DNA of 64,000 nucleotides from Agromyces intestinalis. GTDB taxonomy: Bacteria; Actinomycetota; Actinomycetes; Actinomycetales; Microbacteriaceae. The stretch covers positions 434,001 through 498,000 of the forward strand of contig NZ_CP043505.1 in NCBI RefSeq assembly GCF_008365295.1. Direction: 5' to 3'. Under the pieces are notes generated by a model. It saw only the letters and a list, made by a program, of their open reading frames with translations. It made no database searches and was not told where the DNA came from. The position numbers and the translations under genes are program-made. The number at the start of each line of letters is the position of its first letter. Within the stretch, counting starts at the first letter, position 1. Positions 53,838-64,000 of the stretch are shown here, piece after piece.

Positions 53838-54830
53838 ATGCGGATCGGCATCATCGGGGCGGGCGCCCTCGGCGGCACGTTCGCGGCGCTGTTGCACCAG
53901 GCCGGACACGACGTCGAGGTCACCGCACGCGGCGCGAGCCTCGCGGCGATCCGCGACGGCGGGATCCAGCTCACGGGCGGCTACGGCGACGTGCACGCGC
54001 GCGTCGAGGCATCCGAGCTCCTCACCCGCCGCCCCGACCTCGTGCTCGTGTGCACCAAGGCGCAGGACGCCGAGGCCGCGATCACCGCGAATGCCGAGGT
54101 CATCGACGGCGCGACGGTGGTGGTCGTGCAGAACGGTCTCGACGGCGTCGACACGGCCGCCAAGCTGCTGCCCCGCTCGTCGTGCCTCGGCCTGCTGTCG
54201 ATCATCGCCGCGAACCACACCGAACCCGGATCGGTACGGGTCACCTCGACCGCCGAGAGCTTCCTCGGCCGCGGCGACGGGCCGCCCGACGACGAGTCGC
54301 GACGCATCGCCGAGGTGCTCTCGGAGGCGGTGCCCGTGGCGGCGATCGGCGGGTTCCGCGGCGCCCAGTGGACCAAGCTCGTGGTGAACATGGTCAACGC
54401 CGTGCCCGCGATCGTCGGGCGCAGCGTGCAGGAGGCGCTGAGCAACCGCCTCCTGCGACGGGTGATCACCGCGTCGATGCGCGAGACCGTGCGGATCGGC
54501 ATCGCCCGAGGCATCCGATTCGGCTCGCTCCAGGGACTCGACGACCGCCGGCTCCGCCGGTTCGCGCGGATGCCGCTCTGGATCGGCCAGCGCCTGCCCC
54601 GCACCCTGTTCGCATACCTGGGGTCGGTGCCGAACCTCGGCTCGACGCAGCAGAGCGTACGGCGCGGCCAGCCGACCGAGATCGACTTCCTGAACGGCGC
54701 GGTCGTGCGCCAGGCCGAGGCGATCGGGTCGGACGCCCCCGTCAACCGCGCACTCGTCCAGCTCGTGCACGAGGTCGAACGCGAGGGGTTCCTGCCCGTC
54801 GAGCGGGTCGTCGCGGTGCTGCGGAACTGA
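53838..54830 (+). CDS. Ketopantoate reductase family protein (PanE/ApbA-like)
   Basis: 330 residues. MRIGIIGAGALGGTFAALL is the NADPH-binding loop; LVCTKAQDAEAAI and VVVQNGLDGVDTAAKLL follow the PanE pattern, and GGFRGAQWTKLVVNMVNAVP carries the catalytic lysine and asparagine. It likely reduces 2-dehydropantoate to pantoate in coenzyme A synthesis, though paralogues with other 2-keto acids exist. TACGCT and six bases precede the ATG. Confidence 0.87.
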   Translation: MRIGIIGAGALGGTFAALLHQAGHDVEVTARGASLAAIRDGGIQLTGGYGDVHARVEASELLTRRPDLVLVCTKAQDAEAAITANAEVIDGATVVVVQNGLDGVDTAAKLLPRSSCLGLLSIIAANHTEPGSVRVTSTAESFLGRGDGPPDDESRRIAEVLSEAVPVAAIGGFRGAQWTKLVVNMVNAVPAIVGRSVQEALSNRLLRRVITASMRETVRIGIARGIRFGSLQGLDDRRLRRFARMPLWIGQRLPRTLFAYLGSVPNLGSTQQSVRRGQPTEIDFLNGAVVRQAEAIGSDAPVNRALVQLVHEVEREGFLPVERVVAVLRN

Positions 54831-54883
54831 GCGGTGCTGCCGAACTGAGCGGCGCTGCCGAACTGAGGCGCTGCGGAGCTGAG
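54814..54883. repeat. 18-bp tandem duplication of the panE 3' end
   Basis: Units at 54814, 54832, 54850 and a shortened one at 54868 repeat the last codons and stop of the reductase gene (CGGTGCTGCSGAACTGAG). Each copy carries an in-frame TGA, so the protein is not lengthened. Confidence 0.85.
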
Positions 54884-54897
54884 CGGTGGGGACGCGA

Positions 54898-54925
54898 ACG
54901 GGGGCCCGGCGAACCGGACCCCCGT
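54898..54925. terminator. Hairpin terminator between panE-like and LAETG genes
   Basis: ACGGGGG and CCCCCGT form the outer stem with a CCGG/CCGG inner stem and CGAA loop. It lies between convergent genes and can terminate both. Confidence 0.7.
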
Positions 54926-54940
54926 CGCTGAAACCGTGGG

Positions 54941-56119
54941 CTACTCGGTCGGCGTCGACTCACCGGTCGTGGCGGCCACCGTGCGCTTGCGACGCACCGC
55001 GGCGATCACGACGACGGCCGCACCGACCACCACGATCACGCCCGCGACGATCGCGATCGTGCCGCCGGCGAAGCCGGTCTCGGCCAGGCCGCTGCCGCCG
55101 GCGGACGGGACCGCAGCAACAGGGCTCACCGCGGCCGGCGTGGGCGTCGGCGTCGGCGGAGCCACCGCACCGCCGTCGCCGCCACCGATCCCGGGATTCG
55201 CCGAGCACTCGAGGGTGAACGCGGGATAGACGAGATCGTCGACCAGGGCCTCGCGGCTCACGTCGAGGTACGCCTGCAGCGCGGCATCGCGGGTCCAGGC
55301 GAAGTTCTCGTCCGTCTGCTCCCAGGTGCCGTCGGCACGCTGCTTCCAGCCGGGCCATCCGGTGGGCTCGCCCGTCTCGTCGTCGACCGATGCACCGGGC
55401 CAGAGCGGGGTCGCGTCGATGAGGCCGTTCGCATCGGGCGCCGGCAACTCGATGCTCGCCTCATCGGTGCCGTCGGTGATGACCAGCGAGACCTTCGACT
55501 CGGCGGTCGTCGACGGCACGGTTGCCCGGACGTGGATCCGCGGGACATCGGCCTCGCACAGCCCCGTCGCGACCTCGAGCACCGGAGCCGGCGTCGGCGT
55601 CGGGCTCGGGCTCGGGGTGGCGACGCAATCGCCGGGGAGGTTCTGGACCCGACCGTCGGAGCCCTTCGTGGTCGACCCCCACGACGTGAACGCGTACACC
55701 CACGGTCCTGTCTTCGTGGTGCCGGGCAGCTTCTGCGTGCCGAGCTCGACGGTCTGGTTGCCCGTCGAGATCACGGGACCGCGGTCCATCCCGGCGTTGC
55801 TCCTCGGTGTGGACTCGAACTCGGTCGTGCCGATGCGCCACATGGTCGTGCCCTGCTTCTCGCCGGGAACGGCTTCCAGCGTGAGCGTGTAGGTGACGTC
55901 GTACTCACCGGTCGCCGGGTTGCACACCGCGTCCGCGTGCAGGTTTCCCGTGTGCGCCGCAGCGGGTGCCGCGACGCCGACGAGCGCGACCCCGAGGCCG
56001 AGCGCTGCTGAGACGACTGCGGCCGCGATGCGGCTGAGGCTACGGCTCGATCGTGCGCGTCGACGCGCGCGATCGGCACCGGGGGCAGGTTGCGCCGCGA
56101 AGGCGCGATTGATGCTCAT
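54941..56119 (-). CDS. Cell-wall-anchored surface protein with LAETG sorting signal
   Basis: 392 residues. An Arg-rich N-terminus and Ala/Val/Gly core (about 30-55, ending APAAAHTG) form a long signal peptide. The ectodomain has two parts separated by a SPSPTPTPAP linker, with four or five cysteines. A second PTPTPTPAAV linker leads to LAETG, a hydrophobic helix (GTIAIVAGVIVVVGAAVVVI) and RRKR. LAxTG is the motif of class E sortases in actinobacteria. No sortase gene is in this window. The binding partner or role is unknown. Confidence 0.85.
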   Translation of the reverse strand: MSINRAFAAQPAPGADRARRRARSSRSLSRIAAAVVSAALGLGVALVGVAAPAAAHTGNLHADAVCNPATGEYDVTYTLTLEAVPGEKQGTTMWRIGTTEFESTPRSNAGMDRGPVISTGNQTVELGTQKLPGTTKTGPWVYAFTSWGSTTKGSDGRVQNLPGDCVATPSPSPTPTPAPVLEVATGLCEADVPRIHVRATVPSTTAESKVSLVITDGTDEASIELPAPDANGLIDATPLWPGASVDDETGEPTGWPGWKQRADGTWEQTDENFAWTRDAALQAYLDVSREALVDDLVYPAFTLECSANPGIGGGDGGAVAPPTPTPTPAAVSPVAAVPSAGGSGLAETGFAGGTIAIVAGVIVVVGAAVVVIAAVRRKRTVAATTGESTPTE

Positions 56120-56367
56120 TCGGTGTGCTCTCCAGGGTCCGACGGCGTCGACGAACCGCGCGACCCGCACCGCTGCGGACAGCGCGCCGCGAGGCGCGGC
56201 TGCAGTCGCGGCAAGCGCGGGCGCCGCGCCGCAGAGCGGGTCGGAACGAAGGAAGCGGGTTCGGGGATGCCGATTGGGGGGTTGTTGCTCTCAGTATGGC
56301 GAAAAGTGCAGCGTCCGATCAGCGACTGCACAGGAATTGTGATTTCTGTACCCCGAATAGGGGGAGT

Positions 56368-56961
56368 TCAGTGGACGATCGACAACGGATACGCCGGATC
56401 GGCGAGCGAGACGACCACGTCGGCGACCGACCGCGGGTCGCGGTGCGCGTAGGCGAGCACGTCGGCGGGATCCACCGGATCCCCGTCGACGGCGATCGCG
56501 ACGTCCCACAGGTCGGCGAGCCGCTCGCGCAGCACGAACCGGCCATCCACCACGAGGATCGCGTCCTCGGGCCCAGTGAGCCACTTCGGCTCGACCCACG
56601 CGTCGCGTGCCGGGTCGAACACGCGGGTGACGAAGGCCGCGGAACCCGCGAGCCGGAACGGCTCGACGAGCGAGCGCCGCAGTGCCGACTCGTCGAACCC
56701 GTATCGCCAGTATCGCTCGGGCGTGTCCGCCCCGAATTCGGCCTGCGCGGCCCGCGAGCGGTGGAAGTCCTCCATGCGGGCCCGGAACACCGCGTGATCG
56801 CGCTCCTCGAGCACCGCGGCGAGGTCGTCGGCGAGGGCGCTCTTGCCGCTCTGCACCGGCCCGTCGATCGCCACGATCATGCGCCCGCGGCCGTAGCGCG
56901 CGAGGATCTCCTCGGCGAGCCCTCGCAGGTAGGTCACGCGTGGCGTCGTCACGAGTCGCAT
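56368..56961 (-). CDS. P-loop nucleoside/uridine-kinase-like protein
   Basis: 197 residues. MIVAIDGPVQSGKSALADDL is the Walker A loop; RMEDFHRSRAAQAEFG and AILVVDGRFVLRERLADLW resemble the substrate and Walker B regions of uridine kinases. The precise substrate is not certain. ATG at 56961 is chosen because TACAGT and six bases precede it (leaderless); the longer start at 57015 lacks support. Confidence 0.78.
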   Translation of the reverse strand: MRLVTTPRVTYLRGLAEEILARYGRGRMIVAIDGPVQSGKSALADDLAAVLEERDHAVFRARMEDFHRSRAAQAEFGADTPERYWRYGFDESALRRSLVEPFRLAGSAAFVTRVFDPARDAWVEPKWLTGPEDAILVVDGRFVLRERLADLWDVAIAVDGDPVDPADVLAYAHRDPRSVADVVVSLADPAYPLSIVH

Positions 56962-57035
56962 GTTCAGACTGTAGGCGAGCAAGCGGTGCGCGCGCGAGGC
57001 ATCCGGCTGCGCCATCGACCACCTACGCTGATGGG

Positions 57036-57917
57036 ATGCCCCGCTCGCCCGCCGAATTCGCCGACCGGGTCGTGGCGTGGTTCGCGGGCGCTGCGCGCCC
57101 GCTCCCGTGGCGCGCAGCCGACGTCTCGCCCTGGGCCGTGCTGGTCAGCGAGTTCATGCTGCAGCAGACCCAGGTCGCCCGGGTCCAGCCCAAGTGGGAG
57201 GAATGGATGCTCCGGTGGCCGACGCCGGCCGACCTCGCCGGCGTGCCTCCCTCCGAAGCGGTGCGCGCGTGGGACCGGCTCGGCTACCCGCGCCGCGCGC
57301 TGTGGCTGCACCGCGCGGCGACGGAGATCGTCGAACGGCACGGCGGCGAGGTCCCCGACGACCTCGACGCGCTGCTCGCCCTGCAGGGCATCGGCCCCTA
57401 CACCGCACGCGCCGTCGCCGCGTTCGCGTTCGGAGCGAGGCATCCGGTCGTGGACACCAACACCCGACGTGTGCTCGCCCGGGTCGTCGATGGTCGCGCG
57501 CAGGCCGCGCCGCCGTCCGCAGCGCGCGACCTGGCGGCGATGTCGGCGGTACTGCCGGCCGACCCGGCCGCGGCGCGCGCGTTCAACGCGGGCGCGATGG
57601 AACTGGGCGCGACGGTGTGCGCCGCACGACTTCCTCGATGCGATGCCTGCCCCGTCGCCGACCTCTGCGCGTGGCGCGCCGCCGGGTACCCCGCGCATCA
57701 CGGCCCGAAGCGTCGCACCCAGGCGCGGTTCGAGGGCAGCGACCGGCAGTTGCGCGGACGCATCATGCGGGAACTCCGCGGCTCGCACCGACCGGTCGCG
57801 CGCGATGAGCTCGCACCGCTCGACGCGGACGCGGCCCGCCTCGATCGCGTGCTCGGCACGCTGGTCGCCGACGGCCTCGCCGTGGCATCCGACGACGGCT
57901 ACGCGCTGCCGAGCTAG
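57036..57917 (+). CDS. mutY: A/G-specific adenine glycosylase
   Basis: 293 residues. VSEFMLQQTQVARVQPKW contains the catalytic glutamate, LLALQGIGPYTARAVAAFAF the helix-hairpin-helix, HPVVDTNTRRVLARV the catalytic aspartate, and CAARLPRCDACPVADLC the 4Fe-4S cluster (CX6CX2CX5C). It removes adenine opposite 8-oxoguanine. The C-terminus is short and lacks the full NUDIX-like domain of E. coli MutY. TACGCT plus six bases precedes the ATG. Confidence 0.94.
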   Translation: MPRSPAEFADRVVAWFAGAARPLPWRAADVSPWAVLVSEFMLQQTQVARVQPKWEEWMLRWPTPADLAGVPPSEAVRAWDRLGYPRRALWLHRAATEIVERHGGEVPDDLDALLALQGIGPYTARAVAAFAFGARHPVVDTNTRRVLARVVDGRAQAAPPSAARDLAAMSAVLPADPAAARAFNAGAMELGATVCAARLPRCDACPVADLCAWRAAGYPAHHGPKRRTQARFEGSDRQLRGRIMRELRGSHRPVARDELAPLDADAARLDRVLGTLVADGLAVASDDGYALPS

Positions 57918-57955
57918 CGGGCGCAGCGCGACGCCGACCGGCGTCAGCGACCGGC

Positions 57956-58005
57956 GTCAGCGGGCGCCGCCGGCCTCCGTGTCAGCGGGCGCCGCCGGCC
58001 TCCGC
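57956..58005. repeat. 25-bp direct duplication at the rbfA 3' end
   Basis: Two adjacent 25-bp copies, differing only in the last base, cover the final codons and stop of rbfA. A 13-bp GACCGGCGTCAGC repeat lies just beside them. Confidence 0.85.
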
Positions 58006-58500
58006 GTCATCGGCGAGGTCGGCTGCCTCGTCGTCGATCTCGTCCCAGTCGTCGGCGTCGTCCTCGGACTCGTCGTCGAGCTCGCGCGGCTTCACGTACG
58101 GGTCGGCCTCGCCGGCGTACTCGGCGTTCTCGGCGAGCGCCGTGGTCTCGGCGTCGCGTTCGCGCGCCTCGCGCAGCAGCGCCTCGATGTGCTCGGCGTT
58201 CTCGGGGATCGCGTCGGCGATGAACTCGAGGCTCGGGGTGATACGGGCCGTGATGTTGCGCCCCACCTCGGTGCGGAGCATCCCGGTGGCCGCCTTGAGC
58301 GCCGCCGCCGAGTCCTTCCGCTCCTCATCGGTGCCGTACACGGTGTAGAAGATGCTCGCATGCTGCAGGTCACCCGTGACCCGCACGTCGGTGATCGTCA
58401 CGAACCCGAGTCGCGGATCGCGAAGGCCCTTGTCGAGCCGTCGGGCGACGATCTCCTTGATGCGATCGGCCAGCTTTCTGGCGCGCTGGGGATCAGCCAT
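57982..58500 (-). CDS. rbfA: 30S ribosome-binding factor
   Basis: 172 residues. ARKLADRIKEIVARRLDKGL, RDPRLGFVTITDVRVTGDLQ and HASIFYTVYG are the KH-like RbfA core. The last 60 residues are an acidic tail (ELDDESEDDADDWDEIDDEA), longer than in E. coli. It assists 16S rRNA maturation. It follows infB with a gap of about 59 bp. Confidence 0.95.
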   Translation of the reverse strand: MADPQRARKLADRIKEIVARRLDKGLRDPRLGFVTITDVRVTGDLQHASIFYTVYGTDEERKDSAAALKAATGMLRTEVGRNITARITPSLEFIADAIPENAEHIEALLREARERDAETTALAENAEYAGEADPYVKPRELDDESEDDADDWDEIDDEAADLADDAEAGGAR

Positions 58501-58559
58501 TGCAGTGCTCCTTCTCGGGGCGAGGTCGGGGGCGGCTCCGCCGCCCCCGACCGCTCCGA

Positions 58560-61379
<2,820 letters not shown>

Positions 61380-61466
61380 TTCTCTCCTGTTCCGGGCCTG
61401 CACCCGGACAGGGGCAGACCATAGTTAACGGACGGGTCTCATTTCGAGCCGCTCATTAGTTGTCCA

Positions 61467-61712
61467 TTAGCCGTTCAGCCTGTTCTCTAGTTCGCTGGTG
61501 TCCAGCATTCCGCCCACCCGCAGTGCGCGCCCGAAAGCACGTCGCCGCTCAGCGAGTCGGAAGCAGTCCAGCGTCGGGTGCAGCCACGCGCCTCGCCCCG
61601 GACGCACCGCCGCCACGTCTGCGACGAGATGGGAATCCTGGGCGACGACCCTCAGAAGTGAGGATCGCGGGGCACGCGCTCGGCAACCGATGCACGTTCT
61701 GACGGGTTCCAT
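61467..61712 (-). CDS. YlxR-family (DUF448) RNA-binding protein
   Basis: 81 residues. [19 protein letters not shown] and [19 protein letters not shown] are the YlxR signature, with the loop cysteines. It is a small nucleic-acid-binding protein always found between nusA and infB. GGAGGT lies five bases before the ATG. Confidence 0.93.
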   Translation of the reverse strand: MEPVRTCIGCRARAPRSSLLRVVAQDSHLVADVAAVRPGRGAWLHPTLDCFRLAERRRAFGRALRVGGMLDTSELENRLNG

Positions 61713-61776
61713 CGTACACCTCCGTGATGCGCGGACCCGCCGGGATGCCTCGCCGACGGCCGCGCACCACCGCCGA

Positions 61777-62766
61777 TTACTCGGCGGAATCGGGTTGGAT
61801 GTCGATCTTCGCGCCCGTGAGCTTGGCGGCGAGGCGCGCGTTCTGCCCCTCCTTGCCGATCGCGAGCGACAACTGGTAGTCGGGCACGAGTGCGCGGACC
61901 GCCTTCACCGACTCGTCGACCACGAACGCGTTCGTCACCTTCGCCGGCGACAGCGCCGACGCGACGAACGTGGCGAGGTCGTCCGACCAGTCGACGATAT
62001 CGATCTTCTCGTTGCCGAGCTCAGCGGTCACCGCGCGCACGCGCTGACCGAGCTCGCCGATGCACGCACCCTTGGCATTCACGCCCGGCTGGTTGGCGCG
62101 TACCGCGATCTTCGTGCGGTGCCCCGCCTCGCGGGCGAGTGAGACGATCTCGACGACGCCCGACGCGATCTCGGGCACCTCGAGCGCGAACAGCTTGCGC
62201 ACCAGCGCCGGGTGCGTGCGGGAGACGGTGATCGACGGGCCCTTCAGCCCCTTCGCCACGCTCGTCACGTACACGCGGATGCGCTGACCGTGCGGGTACT
62301 CCTCGCCGGGCACCTGCTCTTCGGGCGGCAGGATCGCCTCGACCGTGCCGAGGTCGATGTGCACCATCCGCGGGTTCGGACCCTGCTGGATGACCCCTGC
62401 GACGATGTCGCCCTCGCGCCCGCGGAACTCGCCCAGCACCGCATCGTCGGCGATGTCGCGCAACCGCTGATTGATGACCTGCTTCGCGGCGAACGCCGCG
62501 ATTCGGCCGAAGTCGCTCGGCGAGTCCTCGGCTTCGCCGATGACATTGCCCTCATCGTCGAACTCGGACACGTAGATCGAGACGTGGCCGGTCTTGCGGT
62601 CGAGATGCGCGCGAGCGTTGTTCGGGTTCTGATGCCCGTGCTGCGCGGGGTTCGTGTGCTTCAGGTAGGCCATCAAGATCGCCTGCTCGATGATCTGCAC
62701 CAGTTCGTCGAACGGGATCTCCTTCTCGCGCTCCATCATGCGGAGCACGCTGAGGTCGATATCCAT
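61777..62766 (-). CDS. nusA: Transcription termination/antitermination factor NusA
   Basis: 329 residues, the short actinobacterial form. The N-terminal RNA-polymerase-binding domain ([20 protein letters not shown]) is followed by the S1 domain ([20 protein letters not shown]) and two KH domains ([19 protein letters not shown] and [20 protein letters not shown]). There is no C-terminal acidic repeat as in E. coli. GAGGAGG lies about seven bases before the ATG. Confidence 0.96.
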   Translation of the reverse strand: MDIDLSVLRMMEREKEIPFDELVQIIEQAILMAYLKHTNPAQHGHQNPNNARAHLDRKTGHVSIYVSEFDDEGNVIGEAEDSPSDFGRIAAFAAKQVINQRLRDIADDAVLGEFRGREGDIVAGVIQQGPNPRMVHIDLGTVEAILPPEEQVPGEEYPHGQRIRVYVTSVAKGLKGPSITVSRTHPALVRKLFALEVPEIASGVVEIVSLAREAGHRTKIAVRANQPGVNAKGACIGELGQRVRAVTAELGNEKIDIVDWSDDLATFVASALSPAKVTNAFVVDESVKAVRALVPDYQLSLAIGKEGQNARLAAKLTGAKIDIQPDSAE

Positions 62767-62828
62767 TGCCGGCCTCCTCTATTCAGCTCTCATGCCGCAT
62801 CCCCTCGCTGCGGACCTCACTACGTTAC

Positions 62829-62853
62829 CGGATGACTCGACCCGAGTCATCCG
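62829..62853. terminator. Perfect 11-bp hairpin downstream of proS
   Basis: CGGATGACTCG and its complement flank an ACC loop between the proS stop and nusA. It may end the proS transcript and set the nusA operon apart. Confidence 0.7.
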
Positions 62854-62872
62854 CGATGCCCTGCTGCTCGTC

Positions 62873-64000
62873 TCAGGCCGTGAGCGCGTCCGCGACCTCG
62901 CTGATCGCGACCGGGGTGCGCTCGCCCGTCGCGCGATCCCACAGCTCGACCACGCCCTCGGCGACGCCGCGGCCGGCGATCACGATCTTCGGGATGCCGA
63001 GCAGCTCGGCATCGGCGAACTTCACGCCCGGCGACAGTTTGGGGCGGTCGTCGTAGAGCACGTCGAGGCCCGCGGCCTCGAGCGAGGCGACGACCTGCTC
63101 GGCGGCGTCGAACGCGGCCTGGTCTTTGCCCGTGGCCAGCACGTGCACGTCGAAGGGCGCGACCGACGCCGGCCAGATGAGGCCCTTGTCGTCGTTGTGC
63201 AGCTCGGCGATGATCGCGAGGATGCGGGTCACGCCGATGCCGTACGAGCCCATCGTGACGGTCGCGAGCTTGCCGTTCTCGTCGAGCACCTTGAGCCCGA
63301 GCGCCTCGGCGTACTTGCGGCCGAGCTGGAAGACGTGCCCGATCTCCATGCCGCGTGCGAGCTCGACCGGGCCCGACCCGTCGGGTGCGGGGTCGCCGGC
63401 GCGCACGTTCGCGGCCTCGACGGTGCCGTCGGCGACGAAGTCGCGGCCCGCGACGAGGCCGAAGACGTGCTTCTGGTCGAGGTTCGCGCCGGTGATCCAC
63501 TCGGTGCCGTCGACCACGCGCGGGTCGAGGAAGTAGGGGATGCCGGTCGAGGACTCTGCGCCGAGCACCGCGCCGTCACCGGTGGGCGACCACGGGCCGA
63601 TGTAGCCCTTCACGAGTCCAGGACGCGTCGCGAAGTCGGCCTCGGTGGCCGCCTCGACCTCGGCCGGCGCGAACGCGACCTCGACGCGCTTCTGGTCGAT
63701 CTCGCGGTCGCCGGGGATGCCGACGACGACGACCTCGCGAGAGCCGTCGAGGTGGGTCAGCGCCAGCACGACGTTCTTCAGCGTGTCGGCGGCCGTCCAC
63801 GCGCGCCCATCGGGGCGGGGGTACTCGGCGTTCGCGAGGTCGACGAGGGTCTGGATCGTCGGCGTGTTCGGCGAGTCGAGCACGACCGGCTCGGGCAGCT
63901 CGTCGAACGGCACGGGCGAGGGCGCGACCGTGGTGAACGCCTCGACGTTCGCGGCGTACCCGCCCGCCGAACGCACGAAGGTGTCTTCGCCGACGGGGGT
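62873..64000 (-). CDS. proS: Prolyl-tRNA synthetase, C-terminal part (5' end outside window)
   Basis: The frame runs off the right edge; it reads [20 protein letters not shown] at the start of the visible part. The insertion domain follows ([20 protein letters not shown]), then the class II motif 3 region [20 protein letters not shown] and the anticodon-binding domain [15 protein letters not shown] with [13 protein letters not shown]. This is the bacterial-type ProRS with an editing insertion. It ends just before the hairpin upstream of nusA. Confidence 0.95.
   Translation of the reverse strand, partial: TPVGEDTFVRSAGGYAANVEAFTTVAPSPVPFDELPEPVVLDSPNTPTIQTLVDLANAEYPRPDGRAWTAADTLKNVVLALTHLDGSREVVVVGIPGDREIDQKRVEVAFAPAEVEAATEADFATRPGLVKGYIGPWSPTGDGAVLGAESSTGIPYFLDPRVVDGTEWITGANLDQKHVFGLVAGRDFVADGTVEAANVRAGDPAPDGSGPVELARGMEIGHVFQLGRKYAEALGLKVLDENGKLATVTMGSYGIGVTRILAIIAELHNDDKGLIWPASVAPFDVHVLATGKDQAAFDAAEQVVASLEAAGLDVLYDDRPKLSPGVKFADAELLGIPKIVIAGRGVAEGVVELWDRATGERTPVAISEVADALTA

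Overview
This is a 64 kb stretch of chromosome from a very GC-rich Gram-positive actinobacterium. The gene order proS-nusA-ylxR-infB-rbfA, an LLM/F420-type oxidoreductase gene, an Ada-AlkA fusion, a class-E-like LAETG cell-wall anchor and a protealysin/emfourin pair all fit the Micrococcales, most likely the Microbacteriaceae. The genus cannot be settled from the sequence alone. I saw no phage, IS element, integrase, CRISPR array, rRNA or tRNA, so this looks like ordinary core and semi-core chromosome.

Layout. 1-8.3 kb: end of a family-2 glycosyltransferase, alpha/beta hydrolase, thioredoxin, secreted M28 peptidase, a frameshifted LLM oxidoreductase, EamA transporter, CGNR regulator, secreted HNH nuclease and a small membrane protein. 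8.5-21 kb: rpsO with its leader and terminator, DUF488 protein, CPBP protease, flavin monooxygenase, a divergent CPBP-like protein, a protealysin-like M4 peptidase, a frameshifted membrane protein, an emfourin-type inhibitor, YhhN, FKBP, a non-coding repeat patch, PrsW, an FAD-linked oxidase and the Ada-AlkA glycosylase. 21-31.8 kb: a complete oxidative L-fucose pathway (GntR regulator, ABC importer, FucU mutarotase, aldo/keto dehydrogenase, lactonase, L-fuconate dehydratase, SDR dehydrogenase, FAH-type hydrolase) plus a second FAH-family gene. 31.8-44.4 kb: aspartase, two NCS2 nucleobase permeases, PiT phosphate transporter, phosphofructokinase, SNF2 helicase, a CsoR/RcnR-type metal sensor with its operator, macrodomain protein and GDPD. 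44.4-49.8 kb: a deoxyribose block (DeoR, DeoC, aldehyde dehydrogenase, a truncated aldehyde dehydrogenase-like protein) divergent from a ROK sugar kinase. 49.9-64 kb: MFS transporter, RibF, two membrane proteins, TruB, PanE-like reductase, LAETG surface protein, P-loop kinase, MutY, RbfA, IF-2, YlxR, NusA and the C-terminal part of prolyl-tRNA synthetase.

The most informative cross-cutting signal is regulatory. About nineteen genes have a TANNNT -10 hexamer followed by only 6-7 bases and then ATG or GTG, the layout of leaderless transcription. I used it to choose start codons. Other points worth a second look are two single-base frameshifts, short tandem duplications at the 3' ends of several genes, an over-frequent GGATGCC/GGCATCC heptamer, candidate operators for the fucose, metal and deoxyribose regulators, and the peptidase-inhibitor locus at 12.7-15.3 kb.
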